A stretch of DNA of 64,000 nt from Aphelocoma coerulescens (Eukaryota > Chordata > Aves > Passeriformes > Corvidae), in NCBI RefSeq assembly GCF_041296385.1, contig NW_027184085.1, forward strand, positions 59,368,109 through 59,432,108, given 5' to 3'. Of the stretch, positions 28,518 to 39,639 are shown piece after piece (position 1 is the stretch's first letter; each line of letters opens with the position of its first letter). Under the pieces are notes generated by a model. That model saw only the letters and a list, made by a program, of their open reading frames with translations. It searched no databases and had not been told where the DNA came from. The position numbers and the translations under genes were made by a program.

Positions 28518-29463
28518 TGTTGGGGTTTTAGGAGCTCTCCTGGGTTTTTTTTCTGTTAAAGGAATTTTCCCCATATGTGTTGCTAGGGGGACAAATGGCT
28601 GCATACTTCAGAAAAAAGAGCTGGCTAGGGGGGTGGGGTGCATCTGGCTACTCTTTGGTTCACCTGGCTGTGTGGACAGTCGGTCCCGGCACTTGGACAG
28701 AGAGGGAGGCTGCTATCTTTGGCTGCTTTTCCTTCTTCCAGAGAAAGCCCGGGATCAGAAGCCCGCCCTCCCTGCCCCTCTGGGAGCTGGGCCGTGGCCG
28801 CCCTGCCCCCAGCATTGCTTCGAGCCTTGGCTACCTTGTAGCCCTGCTCATCCTGCCTGCCCAGACCTGTGGGGGGTTCCCAGTGCAGCTCTGCAGTTTG
28901 GATACATCTCGTCTGCCAGCCAGGATTTGTGCTTGTCCCTGCCATTCCAACCTGCCATTCCAGCCTACCATTCCAGCCTGCTGTTCCCGAGGGTCCGGCC
29001 GGACACCGGGATCGGCTGCCCGGGGGGTTTGCGAAGCCTTTGTCCCATCCCTTCCCGGGGTGCCAGGCCACCGGTGCCGCGTGCTCCCCGAGCTCGCTCC
29101 GGAGCGTCCCCTGCAGCCGCGGGGGAACCATCGCACCTGCCCTGCTCACCGGGAGCCGCCAGCGCCCCTGCCGGCTGCGAGCGGAACTGCACCCGAGGGG
29201 AAAGGGCCTGACAGCCCAGAAGGCTGGCACTGGGTTTGGGATTGTTTGCTCTTCCTGCCAGAGTTATTGTTTGTTTGTTTGACTGCTTCTGCACATAGAG
29301 CTATCTCCTAGTAAAGAACTGTTATTCCTATTTTCCCACATCTTTGCCTAAAAGCCCCTTGATTTCATCATGAGAAGAACTCGGAGGGAAGGGGGGTTGC
29401 ATCTGCCATTCCAAGGGAGGCCCCTGCCTTCCTTAGCAGACAGCTGTCTTTCAAACCAAGACA
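28518..29463 (+). mobile_element. Solo LTR, ERVL-like (unit 4)
   Basis: Copy of 559-1504 with GGGAG flanks retained. Confidence 0.75.
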
Positions 29464-29842
29464 GGGAGTGTGTGCAAACCTGGCCTCAGCAGATGAGCCT
29501 GTGGGCTATGGCCTCCCCAGGCTGAATCCAGCCCAAGCTGATTTTCAGGACAGCTTCTGCGTTTGGCTTTCTTGTGGGTACATTCTCCTCCCTTAGTCTT
29601 GTTTCCTTGTTGCTAGACCAGAGGTAATTGAACACTAATGTCGCCTTTATGGTAGCTCAAGTTCTGTTAGGCAGCTTAAGTCCCAGCCCAAAGCTGCAGT
29701 CAGGTGAAGGAGAGGTGGGCTTGGGTAGTCTCAGCCTCTTGATACAGTTTTGCCATCATGGGCAAAACTCCTTCGTAACAATGGTTAAGTCATTACCCAT
29801 AACATTTCAGTCTCCGACAATCCTGATGTGCCCAGAAGCCCT

Positions 29843-31001
29843 GTGAGGCTTTGGACACGGTGCCACACGACACCTCAAGCCCCACACTGCACAGCCGTGG
29901 CTTTGGAAGGTGGGCTATGCAGGGCATGAAGAATTGGCCAGATGGAGGCAGCTGGGGAGCTGTGGTCAGTGGCTCCTTGTCCAGGTGGAGGCTGGGGACG
30001 AGGAGTGTCCATCAGGGCTCTGGCCTTGGCCCTGGGGCTCTTGAATGGCTTTGCCAGCGACACAGAGAGTGGATGGAGCTCCCCCTCAGCACGGGGTTTG
30101 CAGGGGACAGGAAGCTGAGTGGGGCAGGGGCTGAGGAGAAGGACTTGGGGGTGCTGATGGAGGAGAAGCTCGGCGTGAGCCAGCAATGTGTGCTGCCAGC
30201 CCAAAAAGCCACGCGTGGGCTGAGCTGCATGGAAAGGAGCAAAGAGCTGCAGGTCAAGGCAGGTAATTGTGGCCCTCTAGTCCATTTGTTGAGATCTCAC
30301 CTGGACCACTACATCTGTGTCTGGGGGCCCCAGGATAAGGGATGCGGGCCTGTTCGAATGAGTTCAGAGGAGAGCGACTGAGGGCTCCTAACAGGGTTGG
30401 AGAAGCTGTGCTTTGAAGACAGGTTGGGAGTGTTAGCGTTGTTTAGCCTGGAGAAGAGAAGACCCCAGGGAAACCTTAGAACCCTTGCCGGTACCTAAAA
30501 GGGCCCCCTACAAGAATGATGGAGAGAGACTTTTCACCGGGATATGTAGTGCTAGAAGAAAGGGCAATGGCCTTGAACTGAAAGAGGTAGGGATTAAATA
30601 TCAGGAAGAAATTCTTTTCGGTGAGGCTGGTGAGGCATTGGCATAGGTTTCCCAGAGGCTCTGTGGACGCCCCCTCCCTGGAAGAGAGAAATTTGTCAGG
30701 TTTGCCTGAAGTGACACAATGAGATGAAGCAGAGTGATACTCATTTAATAACTGTTAGGATTGGATTAGGGAGAGATGCCTCTGCCCAAATTAAGGTTCA
30801 AATGAGACCACATGATGACAACATACAGATTTAATTTAAGGTGGATTTTATTTAACAAGAATTGTCAAGGAGAGAGATAGAAAGAAATAGGAACTAGGTC
30901 TCTGAGAGAGAGAAAGAGAGCAGAAGAGAATCTGTTGGAACTAGATGATCGATTTTTGAGGTCCTTCCCAAATTGAACCTTTCTGTGATGCTAGAGGATG
31001 T
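29843..31001 (+). mobile_element. CR1 LINE 3' end, interrupted (unit 4)
   Basis: Copy of 1884-3042, sharing the TTTAAT variant of unit 3 in its inserted segment. Confidence 0.85.
30685..30933 (-). mobile_element. Segment A inside CR1 (unit 4)
   Basis: Copy of 2726-2974, with the same loss of one AATAAA as unit 3. Confidence 0.5.
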
Positions 31002-31007
31002 GTGGAT

Positions 31008-31608
31008 TGCCGTTGTGTCCTCTGGGAACAGTTCCCACTCAGCCCGGTCAGCTCGGGACACAGCAGGCAACGGGGACCAGCCTCTGATATCGGAGGGATC
31101 AGAGGTCTGGCTCGTGGGTCCGTCCAAGGCACCGCGGCGATGCAGGCAGACGGCGGAGGAAGGGGGCAGGCTCAGAGTTGGGTGAAATCCAGAAAGTTTA
31201 TTGGTCCTCCGAACGAGGGGACCTCAACCACCAGGGGTGCCCAACCCAGAGCACCTGCCGATGGCGCGCCGGGGCATTTTATGGCGGGGGGGGCATGGAG
31301 GGGGCTGTACAGAACAACCAAGCAGGGAAGGGAAGGGTGCGGCAAGCAGAACGAGGGACGCATAAGGGAACCAACTATAACAGGGGAAGGGAGGGACTCC
31401 TTTCCCAGGACTAATCACCTGGCCCCCTGGCTAGAACTTTCCAGAAGCCTGGGAGGGGTGGCAGAGTGACAGACAGGGTCCTGGGAGGAGATAAAAATGA
31501 CAGACAGGGTGATTTAAATAAAACAGGGGGGGGTGCCAACTGGGGTACACCAAACTTACAGAACATAGCGGGGAGACCCGGACTGAACTAAACAAACACA
31601 CTCCCACA
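31008..31608 (-). mobile_element. Solo LTR, ERVK-like (unit 4)
   Basis: 601-bp copy with GTGGAT on both sides (31002-31007 and 31609-31614). Confidence 0.88.
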
Positions 31609-31637
31609 GTGGATGTGTATTTTAACTTGATATTATT

Positions 31638-32194
31638 GTTATAATAATAATAATAATAATAATAATTTGTTACTACTACTATTTAATCTTCTTCTTTAGC
31701 CTCTTCTTCTTCTTCTTCTGATCCCCATTCTTCTTCTCCTTCTTCTTAGTATTTACTTTTACTCCTCTTTCTTCTTCTACATCAACTTATTCTTCTATTT
31801 ATTCTTTTTTCTTTGTCTTGTTTCTATTCTTATTCTTCTCCTTATTCATATTCTTATTTTTTCTTTTTGTTATTTTTATTTTTATTCTTATTCTTATGCC
31901 TTTTCCTCTTCTTTTTCTTCTTATTTTTTCTTTTCCTTATTCTTATCCTTAATCCTATTCTTATTCTTACTCTTATTCTCACTCCTATTCTCATTCTTCT
32001 TATTATGATGCTTTTTCTTCTTGTTCTTATTCTTAAGCTTAATTCTTTTTCTTATTTACTACCACTATTTCTTCATTTTCTCCATCTTCTTTGTATTATT
32101 ATTATTAGTCCTATTCCTATTATTTTTCTTTTTGTGGATTTTTTTGGGTGTGTTTTGTGGGTTTTTTTGGGTGTTTTGGTTATTTTTTTTTTAC
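31638..32194. repeat. (TAA)n microsatellite and polypyrimidine tract (unit 4)
   Basis: The TAA run is clearly shorter here (about 29 bp). The T/C tract (31683-32194) has more base changes than in units 1-3, including an added ATT near 32100, so this unit is the most diverged of the four. Confidence 0.9.
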
Positions 32195-32338
32195 TACTGC
32201 CACTATTTCTTGAAGCCAACTTCCCTCTGTTGTGGAAGAATTGTTTGGTGAAGTCGTGCAGTGGAGTCCTGGGAGCAATACCTCCTGTCTGTGCCCATTC
32301 CTCATGGATAAAATCCCAAAGGATCAGCATGTAGTCCT

Positions 32339-32596
32339 TTCAGGACGAGAGGAAATGGCCTTGGATTCCAGCAGGGGAGGTGCAGATTAAATATGCCAAC
32401 TAACTTTTCCCTGACAGAGTGGTCAGGAATTGATTGCAAGAAGTTGCTCAGGGAGGTGGTAGAGTCACTGTCTCTGGAAGTGTTCAAGTCTTGTCTGGAT
32501 GTGGCACTTGGGGCCATGGTTTCAGGGTGATGATGGTGATGCCAGGGTGACGGTGGGACTGGATGACTTTCGAGGTCTCTTCCCACCCCGATGAGT
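32339..32596 (+). mobile_element. CR1 LINE 3' tail (unit 4, second fragment)
   Basis: Copy of 4403-4660 with a change GATGAG to GACGAG at its start. Confidence 0.85.
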
Positions 32597-32822
32597 GTCT
32601 GGCCTTCACCGCTGAGCCACCTGGCACCAAGTGTCCCACGTGGATACTGGCTTGAGGCTGGCTCTTGGGGAGAGTGGCTTGCGATGCTCCAAAGCAGCCA
32701 GGGATTGCTGAGGCTGCAGGGACATGTCCAGGCAAAGGCGGCCCGTGTGGCTCCCGCAGGATGTGGGGCAGGCTGCCAGCCAGCTGCCGTCCAGGGGGCC
32801 TGGGCTGGCGCCGGCCGCAGCC

Positions 32823-35800
32823 CTAATCCTCGGGCTGTGGCGCCAGGCAGGGGCAGCGGAAGAGGCTGCGCAGCATCCGCAGCGCCCGCCCGAGGCGGGA
32901 GGGACGTTTCTTGCGGGGACTCAGCTGCTGGCTGAGGGCCTGGGCTCCCAGCTGGGGAGGCGAGGCACAGAGCGGCACTTGGGGGCACGGCTCAGATGGC
33001 CCATGCTCAACCCAGGCCTCGCGAGGGGCAGGCACTGGGAGCCTGCCTCCTGCCAAACCTCCCAGCTCTCTGTCCTCTTCACGGAGCTCCAGGAGGCTCA
33101 CTCCATCCCACTCGTCCTCCTCCTGCAGCAAGGGCTTGTCCCCGATGTTCTGTTCCCAGCTGTCCTGCATCAGGTCTCGGTCGCTGTCATTTTCCCAGCT
33201 GGACTGAGCTGAAGGTCTCTTGCCATTCCCTTTGCAAACCTCCTGGCCAACAGAGTCTTCCTCTTCAGAAAGCTCCTGGCCAATGGACTCTTCCCAATCC
33301 GACACTTCTTGGTAGCTACCGACATCTCCATGGGACAGCTCATGCTCGCTGTATTCCTCCCAGTCAGAGAGATTTTGGGAGCTACCGACTTCTCCTTGAG
33401 AAAGGCCTTTCTCCGTGCCTTCTTCCCAGTCAGAAACTTCTAGGTAGCTGCTGCCTTCTCCTAGGGAGAGCTCATCCGCAATGGATTCATCCCAATCGGA
33501 GAGCTTGAGGTAGCTACCGGCTTCTTCTGGGGAGAGCTCCTGCTCAATGCAGGCTTCCCCGTGGAATACATCCTGGTCGCTCCTGTCTTCTTGCAAGGGC
33601 AGTTCCTGCTCAATGCAGGCTTCCCCTTGGAATACATCCATGTCCTTCCTGTCTTCTAGGGACAGCTCCTGCTCAATGCAGGCCTCCCCTTTGAATACAT
33701 CCTGGTCATTCCTGTCTTTTTCTAGGCATAGCTCCTGCTCAATGCAGGCCTCCCCTTGGAATACATCCTGGTCATTCCTGTCTTCTAAGGACAGCTCCTG
33801 CTCAATGCAGGCCTCCCCTTTGAATACATCCTGGTCATTCCTCTCTTTTTCTAGGGATAGCTCCTGCTCAATGCAGGCTTCCCCTTGGAACGCATACTGG
33901 TCGTTCCTGTCTTCCTTTAAGGACGGTTCCTGCTCCATGCAGGCTTCTCCTTGGAACACATCCTGGTCGTTCCTGTCTTCTTCCAAGGACGGTTCCTGCT
34001 CAATGCAGGCCTCCCCTTGGAAAACATCATGGTCGTTCCTGTCTTCTAGGGACAGCTCCTGCTCAATGCAGGCTTCCCCTTGGAATACATCCATGTCTTT
34101 CCTGTCTTCTAGGGACAGCTCCTGCTCAATGCAGGCCTCCCCTTGGAATACATTCTGGTCATTCCCGTCTTCTTCCAAGGACGGTTCCTGCTCAATGCAG
34201 GCTTCCCCTTGGGACCCTTCCTGGTCATTCCTGTCTTTTTCTAGGGATAGCTCCTGCTCAATGCAGGCTTCCCCTTGGAACACACACTGGTCATTCCCGT
34301 CTTCTTCCAAGGACAGTTCCTGCTCAATGCAGGCTTCCCCTTGGGACCCTTCCTGGTCATTCCTGTCTTTTTCTAGGGATAGCTCCTGCTCAATGCAGGC
34401 TTCCCCGTGGAATACGTCCTCGTCGTTCCTGTCTTCTTCCAAGGACGGTTCCTGCTCAATGCAGGCTTCCCCGTGGAATACATCCTGGTCGTTCCTGTCT
34501 TCTTGCAAGGACAGTTGCTGCTCAATGCAGGCCTCCCCTTGGAATACATCCTGGCCGTTCCTGTCTTCTTGCAAGGGCAATTCCTGCTCAATGCAGGCTT
34601 CCCCTTGCAATACATCCTGGTCATTCCTGTCCTTTTCTAGGGATAGCTCCTGCTCAATGCAGGCTTCGCCTTGGAACACATCCTGGTCGTTCCTGTCTTC
34701 TTCCAAGGAAGGTTCCTGCTCAATGCATGCTTCGCCTTGGAATACATCCTGGTCGTTCGTGTCTTCTTCCAAGGACAGTTCCTGCTCAATGCAGGCTTCG
34801 CCTTGGAATACATCCTGGTCGTTCCTGTCTTCTTCCAAGAACGGTTCCTGCTCAATGCAGGCTTCCCCTTGGAATACATCCATGTCCTTCCTGTCTTCTA
34901 GGGACAGCTCCTGCTCAATGCAGGCCTCCCCTTGGAATACATTCTGGTCATTCCCGTCTTCTTCCAAGGACAGTTCCTGCTCAATGCAGGCTTCCCCTTG
35001 GGACCCTTCCTGGTCATTCCTGTCTTTTTCGAGGGATAGCTCCTGCACAATACAGGCTTCCCCTTGGAATACATCCACGTTGTTCCTGTCTTTTTCTAGG
35101 AATAGCTGCTGCTCAATGCAGGCTTCCCCTTGGAACACACACAGGTCGTTCGTGTCTTCTTCCAAGGACAGTTCCTGCCCAATGCAGGCTTCCCCTTGGG
35201 ACCCTTCCTGGTCATTCCTGTCTTTTTCTAGGGATCGCTCCTGCTCAATGCAGGCTTCACCTTGGAACACACACTGGTCGTTCCTGTCTTCTTCCAAGGA
35301 CGGTTCCTGCTCAATGCAGGCTTCCTCTTCGAATACATCCTGGTCATTCCTGTCTTTTTCTAGGGACAGCTCCTGCTCAATGCAGCCTTCCCCTCGGAAC
35401 ATATCCTGGTCGTTCCTGTCTTCTTCCAAGGATGGTTCCTGCTCAATGCAGGCTTCTCCTTGGAATACATCCTGGTCATTCCTGTCTTCTAGGGACAGCT
35501 CCTGCTCAATGCAGGCTTCCCCTTGGAATATATCCTGGTCGTTCCTGTCTTCTTCCAGGAGAAGCTCCTGCTCCATGCAGGCTTCCCCTTGGGACCCTTC
35601 CTGGTATTTGCTGGTTTCTTTTTGGGACAGCTCTGTGTTTTCCTCATCTTTGCACTGAGAAAGCTCAAGCTTCCCAGCCGAGTCCCTCTCCTCAGTCTCT
35701 TTCTCTGCAAGGACTGAGCCCCTGTCTGCCTCCTCCTGCTGCTCACTGAGGGCTTGGGCTCCCAGTGAGCTGGGTGAGGGGCTGGGGCTGCAGCAGGGGC

Positions 35801-37055
35801 TGTGCAGGGCAGAGATCAGGCTCTCTTGCTTTTGTTCTGGAGCTGCTGCTTCTAGTTCTGCAACTGTGCTTTGCTCCAGGTCCCTCTGTTCCTCTGGCTG
35901 CTGGCCAGATGCCTGGGCCTCAAGCACAGCCTCTCGCACTACCTCATGGCTGATGTGCCACGCCAAGTCCAGCAGAGACTGGCTGTAGCCTGGGGGGCTG
36001 CGTGGAGCAGGGACTGGGCTCTCTGGCGCTGCCCATGGCACCTCCTCCGTAAGGCCAGGAGAAGCTGGTGCCTTTTCCACCTCGGCAGGCAGAGGCTCGG
36101 GGGGCTGCTCCTCCTCAGCAGCTCCAGCTGGAGCAGCAGCGGCTGCCAGCTCATCCTCTCTGGGACTCCCCGGGCCAGGAGAGGCGCTGGGCAGCTCATG
36201 GGCTGCCTCTCCTGCCACCTGGGTGCCCACGCTGCTGGGAGAGGCGGGCCCCTCCTGGGCATCCTCATCCTTCTCTGGGTACAAGGGTTTGTCCCAGACC
36301 TTGTAACTGGCACCTTCTGCCCATTGGGGCAGCCCCTGCCCGCTGACACTTCCTTCCCACTGGGGCAGCTTTTGGTCACTCCTATCTTTTTCCCACCGGG
36401 GTAGCTCCTGGACATTGTAGCCTTTTCCTCCTGATAGCTCCTTGTCCCTGTTGTCTCCCACTTGGGGCAACTCTGGGTGTCTCTTGTCTCCTTCCCATTG
36501 GTACATGTGCAGGTGGCCTCGCACATCTTCTTCCAAAGGAGACAGTTCCTGCTGTCCCTCCCCTTCCCACTGGGACAGCTCTTGGCATGGCAGGTCTTCT
36601 TCCCACTGGGACAAATCTTGGCATAGCTCATCCTCTTCCTCCCATGGGTACAGCTCCTGGACTGTCACGCTTTCTTCCCCGTAGTACAGCTCTTGCTGTG
36701 TGCCATCCCCCCATGGGACTTTCATACCTACTTCCCTCTGATGCAACTCTTGGTGTGTCACAACTCCCCATGGGGAAACTTCCTGCATGGTCGCTGCTTC
36801 TTGCCCTTGGTAAAACTCTCGGACTGTCATTTCTTCCCAGAGGCAAAGTTCTTGGCCGCTAAGGCCTCCCCACTGGGAAAGCTCTTGATCCGAGTGGTAT
36901 TCCCACTCTTGGTCCATGTTGACAAAGGCCCCCTCGTCCTCAGTGTCCGACAGGGGCAGGCCTGAGCTGCCGCCTGCCCCCAGCCACTGCCCACTGAGGG
37001 CCTGGTCTGGCAGCCAGCCGGGCAAGGGGCTGGGGGGCTGTGAGTTGGGGTTCAT
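32823..37055 (-). CDS. Repeat-rich acidic protein, long allele with 31 repeats (copy 4)
   Basis: The product has 1410 residues from the ATG at 37055. It differs from copies 1-3 by one added Glu near residue 175 and three extra middle repeats (31 instead of 28; residues 489-1164), exactly accounting for the 65-residue difference. One extra repeat is near the start of the array, where an added 21-residue LEDRNDQ repeat sits among altered neighbours. The other two are in a rearranged block around repeats 20-25. Scattered substitutions occur elsewhere, such as LCQDL for LWQDL. The AKAP-like helix (DNA 35913-35978) and C-terminal tail are unchanged. All length changes keep the frame, which argues that the protein matters. 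Confidence 0.77.
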   Translation of the reverse strand: MNPNSQPPSPLPGWLPDQALSGQWLGAGGSSGLPLSDTEDEGAFVNMDQEWEYHSDQELSQWGGLSGQELCLWEEMTVREFYQGQEAATMQEVSPWGVVTHQELHQREVGMKVPWGDGTQQELYYGEESVTVQELYPWEEEDELCQDLSQWEEDLPCQELSQWEGEGQQELSPLEEDVRGHLHMYQWEGDKRHPELPQVGDNRDKELSGGKGYNVQELPRWEKDRSDQKLPQWEGSVSGQGLPQWAEGASYKVWDKPLYPEKDEDAQEGPASPSSVGTQVAGEAAHELPSASPGPGSPREDELAAAAAPAGAAEEEQPPEPLPAEVEKAPASPGLTEEVPWAAPESPVPAPRSPPGYSQSLLDLAWHISHEVVREAVLEAQASGQQPEEQRDLEQSTVAELEAAAPEQKQESLISALHSPCCSPSPSPSSLGAQALSEQQEEADRGSVLAEKETEERDSAGKLELSQCKDEENTELSQKETSKYQEGSQGEACMEQELLLEEDRNDQDIFQGEACIEQELSLEDRNDQDVFQGEACIEQEPSLEEDRNDQDMFRGEGCIEQELSLEKDRNDQDVFEEEACIEQEPSLEEDRNDQCVFQGEACIEQERSLEKDRNDQEGSQGEACIGQELSLEEDTNDLCVFQGEACIEQQLFLEKDRNNVDVFQGEACIVQELSLEKDRNDQEGSQGEACIEQELSLEEDGNDQNVFQGEACIEQELSLEDRKDMDVFQGEACIEQEPFLEEDRNDQDVFQGEACIEQELSLEEDTNDQDVFQGEACIEQEPSLEEDRNDQDVFQGEACIEQELSLEKDRNDQDVLQGEACIEQELPLQEDRNGQDVFQGEACIEQQLSLQEDRNDQDVFHGEACIEQEPSLEEDRNDEDVFHGEACIEQELSLEKDRNDQEGSQGEACIEQELSLEEDGNDQCVFQGEACIEQELSLEKDRNDQEGSQGEACIEQEPSLEEDGNDQNVFQGEACIEQELSLEDRKDMDVFQGEACIEQELSLEDRNDHDVFQGEACIEQEPSLEEDRNDQDVFQGEACMEQEPSLKEDRNDQYAFQGEACIEQELSLEKERNDQDVFKGEACIEQELSLEDRNDQDVFQGEACIEQELCLEKDRNDQDVFKGEACIEQELSLEDRKDMDVFQGEACIEQELPLQEDRSDQDVFHGEACIEQELSPEEAGSYLKLSDWDESIADELSLGEGSSYLEVSDWEEGTEKGLSQGEVGSSQNLSDWEEYSEHELSHGDVGSYQEVSDWEESIGQELSEEEDSVGQEVCKGNGKRPSAQSSWENDSDRDLMQDSWEQNIGDKPLLQEEDEWDGVSLLELREEDRELGGLAGGRLPVPAPREAWVEHGPSEPCPQVPLCASPPQLGAQALSQQLSPRKKRPSRLGRALRMLRSLFRCPCLAPQPED
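33564..35591 (-). repeat. 66-bp coding minisatellite, 31 units (copy 4)
   Basis: Twenty-five repeats of 66 bp and six of 63 bp, then a partial repeat. Repeats 20-25 have a variant order not found in the other copies. Confidence 0.95.
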
Positions 37056-37366
37056 GTTGTCCTCCTTCACGTCTGACCTTGTGTGACGCACAGGAATCCC
37101 GGGAGCTGCTTCCTCCTGCGAGAGCGGCTCTGGCGGGACTGGGCTCCCCAGGGCTCTGCGCCCCTTAGATACCCCCTGGCAGGGCAGGGCGGGGCTCTAC
37201 CGTGTCACAAGGGCCTCTGGGCACCACAATGTGCCGCATCATCCAGGGCCCTGACACAAGGCGCCTGTGTCACAAAGGGCCACACCTGGCAGCCCTTCGA
37301 CAGCTGAAGCCACTGGAAGTGGCATGGAGCAGCCCCCAGGCTTGCGGGCTTCTAGACCCTTCTTAT

Positions 37367-37555
37367 GATCCCATCATTAAAATTGTCAGAAAGGCTTCTG
37401 CCTGAATTAAGGTGCAAATGAGGCCATATGCCAAAGTCAGTAGTATGGGTTTTATTTATCAGTAAAGGAGAGAGAGAGAGAGCGAGAGCTAGAAAGAGAA
37501 AGAAATAGAAAAGAGGTGGGGGCAGACAAAGAGAGTGACAGAGACGGATTAGAAA
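37367..37555 (-). mobile_element. Segment B (units 4/5 junction)
   Basis: Copy of 9236-9436 with a GA run about 8 bp shorter. It carries T at 37403, as in unit 2. Confidence 0.5.
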
Positions 37556-38006
37556 ACATCACCACTCTGAGGATGCCAATGGCATTCTGTTGATGCTCTG
37601 CATCAGGGTTTCTTGGCGGTAAGGGTTCCCTGGAAACATGGAGTTGGGAGGATTGACGTACATTTGGGCCAGGTGGGAACGCCCAGGTACCTGCCCTGGT
37701 GGGGGGCAAGTTTGACACAGTCTCTGGCAACAGAGTCTGGATCTGTTGTATCCCTTTGCATCAAGTGTGATGCTCTGCTGCGAGGCCTCAGCAATGAGTC
37801 TGGGGAGCGCTTTGGGGGTCTTGGATGGATTGTGACACCTGCTCAGCTGCCCGTCATGTGAATTTCTCACGGATGTGGCCTTCCCAGGGTGGGGGGTTTT
37901 ACAGCTGAGCCAGTTTGTGTGCGGGAGGATGGGTGTTCAGTGCCTCTGACCAGAGGTAACGCCACAGCCCCAAAACTCTCCTCCTCCCTTCTTGGTTGTG
38001 GGGGAG

Positions 38007-38959
38007 TGTTGGGGTTTTAGGAGCTCTCCTGGGTTTTTTTTCTGTTAAAGGAATTTTCCCCATATGTGTTGCTAGGGGGACAAATGGCTGCATACTTCAG
38101 AAAAAAGAGCTGGCTAGGGGGGTGGGGTGCATCTGGCTACTCTTTGGTTCACCTGGCTGTGTGGACAGTCGGTCCCGGCACTTGGACAGAGAGGGAGGCT
38201 GCTATCTTTGGCTGCTTTTCCTTCTTCCAGAGAAAGCCCGGGATCAGAAGCCCGCCCTCCCTGCCCCTCTGGGAGCTGGGCCGTGGCCGCCCTGCCCCCA
38301 GCATTGCTTCGAGCCTTGGCTACCTTGTAGCCCTGCTCATCCTGCCTGCCCAGACCTGTGGGGGGTTCCCAGTGCAGCTCTGCAGTTTGGATACATCTCG
38401 TCTGCCAGCCAGGATTTGTGCTTGTCCCTGCCATTCCAACCTGCCATTCCAGCCTGCCATTCGAGCCTGCTGTTCCCGAGGGTCCGGCCGGACACCGGGA
38501 TCGGCTGCCCGGGGGGTTTGCGAAGCCTTTGTCCCATCCCTTCCCGGGGTGCCAGGCCACCGGTGCCGCGTGCTCCCCGAGCTCGCTCCGGAGCGTCCCC
38601 TGCAGCCGCGGGGGAACCATCGCACCTGCCCTGCTCACCGGGAGCCGCCAGCGCCCCTGCCGGCTGCGAGCGGAACTGCACCCGAGGGGAAAGGGCCTGA
38701 CAGCCCAGAAGGCTGGCACTGGGTTTGGGATTGTTTGCTCTTCCTGCCAGAGTTATTGCTGTTTGTTTGCTTTGTTATACACTATTATATATATGCATAA
38801 TAGTATAGAACTGTTATTCCTATTCCTCATATCTTTGCCTGAAATCCTCTTAATTTCAAAATTATAGTAATTAAGCAGTAAGTGGGTTTGCATTTTTTTT
38901 TTCATTTCAAGGGAGGCCCCTGCCTTCCTTAGCAGACAGCTGTCTTTCAAACCTAGACA
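38007..38959 (+). mobile_element. Chimeric ERVL-like LTR at the array end
   Basis: The first ~750 bp match the unit LTRs almost perfectly (two base changes near 38457 and 38463). From about 38757 the sequence is a diverged copy of the same LTR, with AT-rich GTTATACACTATTATATATA where the units read differently and recognisable homology to its end CTAGACA at 38959. GGGAG precedes it (38002-38006), but CCTTC follows, so the target duplication is not matched. Beyond it the sequence is unrelated to the array. Confidence 0.8.
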
Positions 38960-39639
38960 CCTTCTATTTTTTTTGCCACACCATTTCTAGGTGTCATTAA
39001 TAAGTAATCTTGAGGTAGTTTTTTTATTCCTTAATAAAAAATTCTTCTTTATTTTCTTTTGTATCTTAAGGTCTCTCAACATTTGATACCATCAGAATGT
39101 TTGCACGTGCACTTTTAGACTCACAGTGCCCAGAGAGCTACAAATAACATGAGGCAAGGTCATAATATATGTGTTATTTGCCAAGTCTCTGTCTTTTTCC
39201 CTCTCTCTTTTTTTAAAAGTTATTTTGAGTTTTTTTAAAGACGAGGCATTTTCTCTAATAATAGTTATGATTTTGGGAAGGGAGTTATCCTTAGTGGCTA
39301 AAGGATTACTGAATCATCTGCTTCTAGTATTAAATATGAAGGTGAGAACTCTTCCTGTGTCATAAAAATGATTAGGAGAAAAAATTATCTAAGAATAGAC
39401 CCACACAAAACACATCTTTCAACAGAAAATTGACTTTTTTCCAGGTTCTTCCAATTAAGTTTCCTCGGAGTCTATTTAGAAAAGAAAACATGCTTTAACT
39501 CTCTGATTTCACAAGTAGACAATCCCAAACTTGTCATGGATTACAGAAAATAAAACAAAGTTTTCATTGGTAGTTATTTAGATGTAATTGCACCTAGGTC
39601 ATAGCAACAGAACCAATTTTTAAGATGCCTTACAACTTC
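38960..39639. other. AT-rich single-copy flank
   Basis: I see no gene, RNA or recognised repeat here. This is the start of the non-array flank. Confidence 0.5.

Larger units (their letters stand above)
1..38756. repeat. Tandem array of ~9.3-kb gene-bearing units
   Basis: Every landmark recurs at a spacing of 9325, 9317, 9317 and 9497 bp when measured from the unit start motif TATCAGTAAAGG at 1, 9326, 18643, 27960 and 37457. Units 1-3 differ by scattered single bases and by microsatellite and G-run length. Unit 4 is longer because of extra in-frame coding repeats. The array enters from the left edge of the window already in progress and stops at about 38756. Each unit carries one long minus-strand coding frame plus the same set of fossil insertions, so the insertions predate amplification. 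The choice of unit start is arbitrary and simply follows the window edge. Confidence 0.97.
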
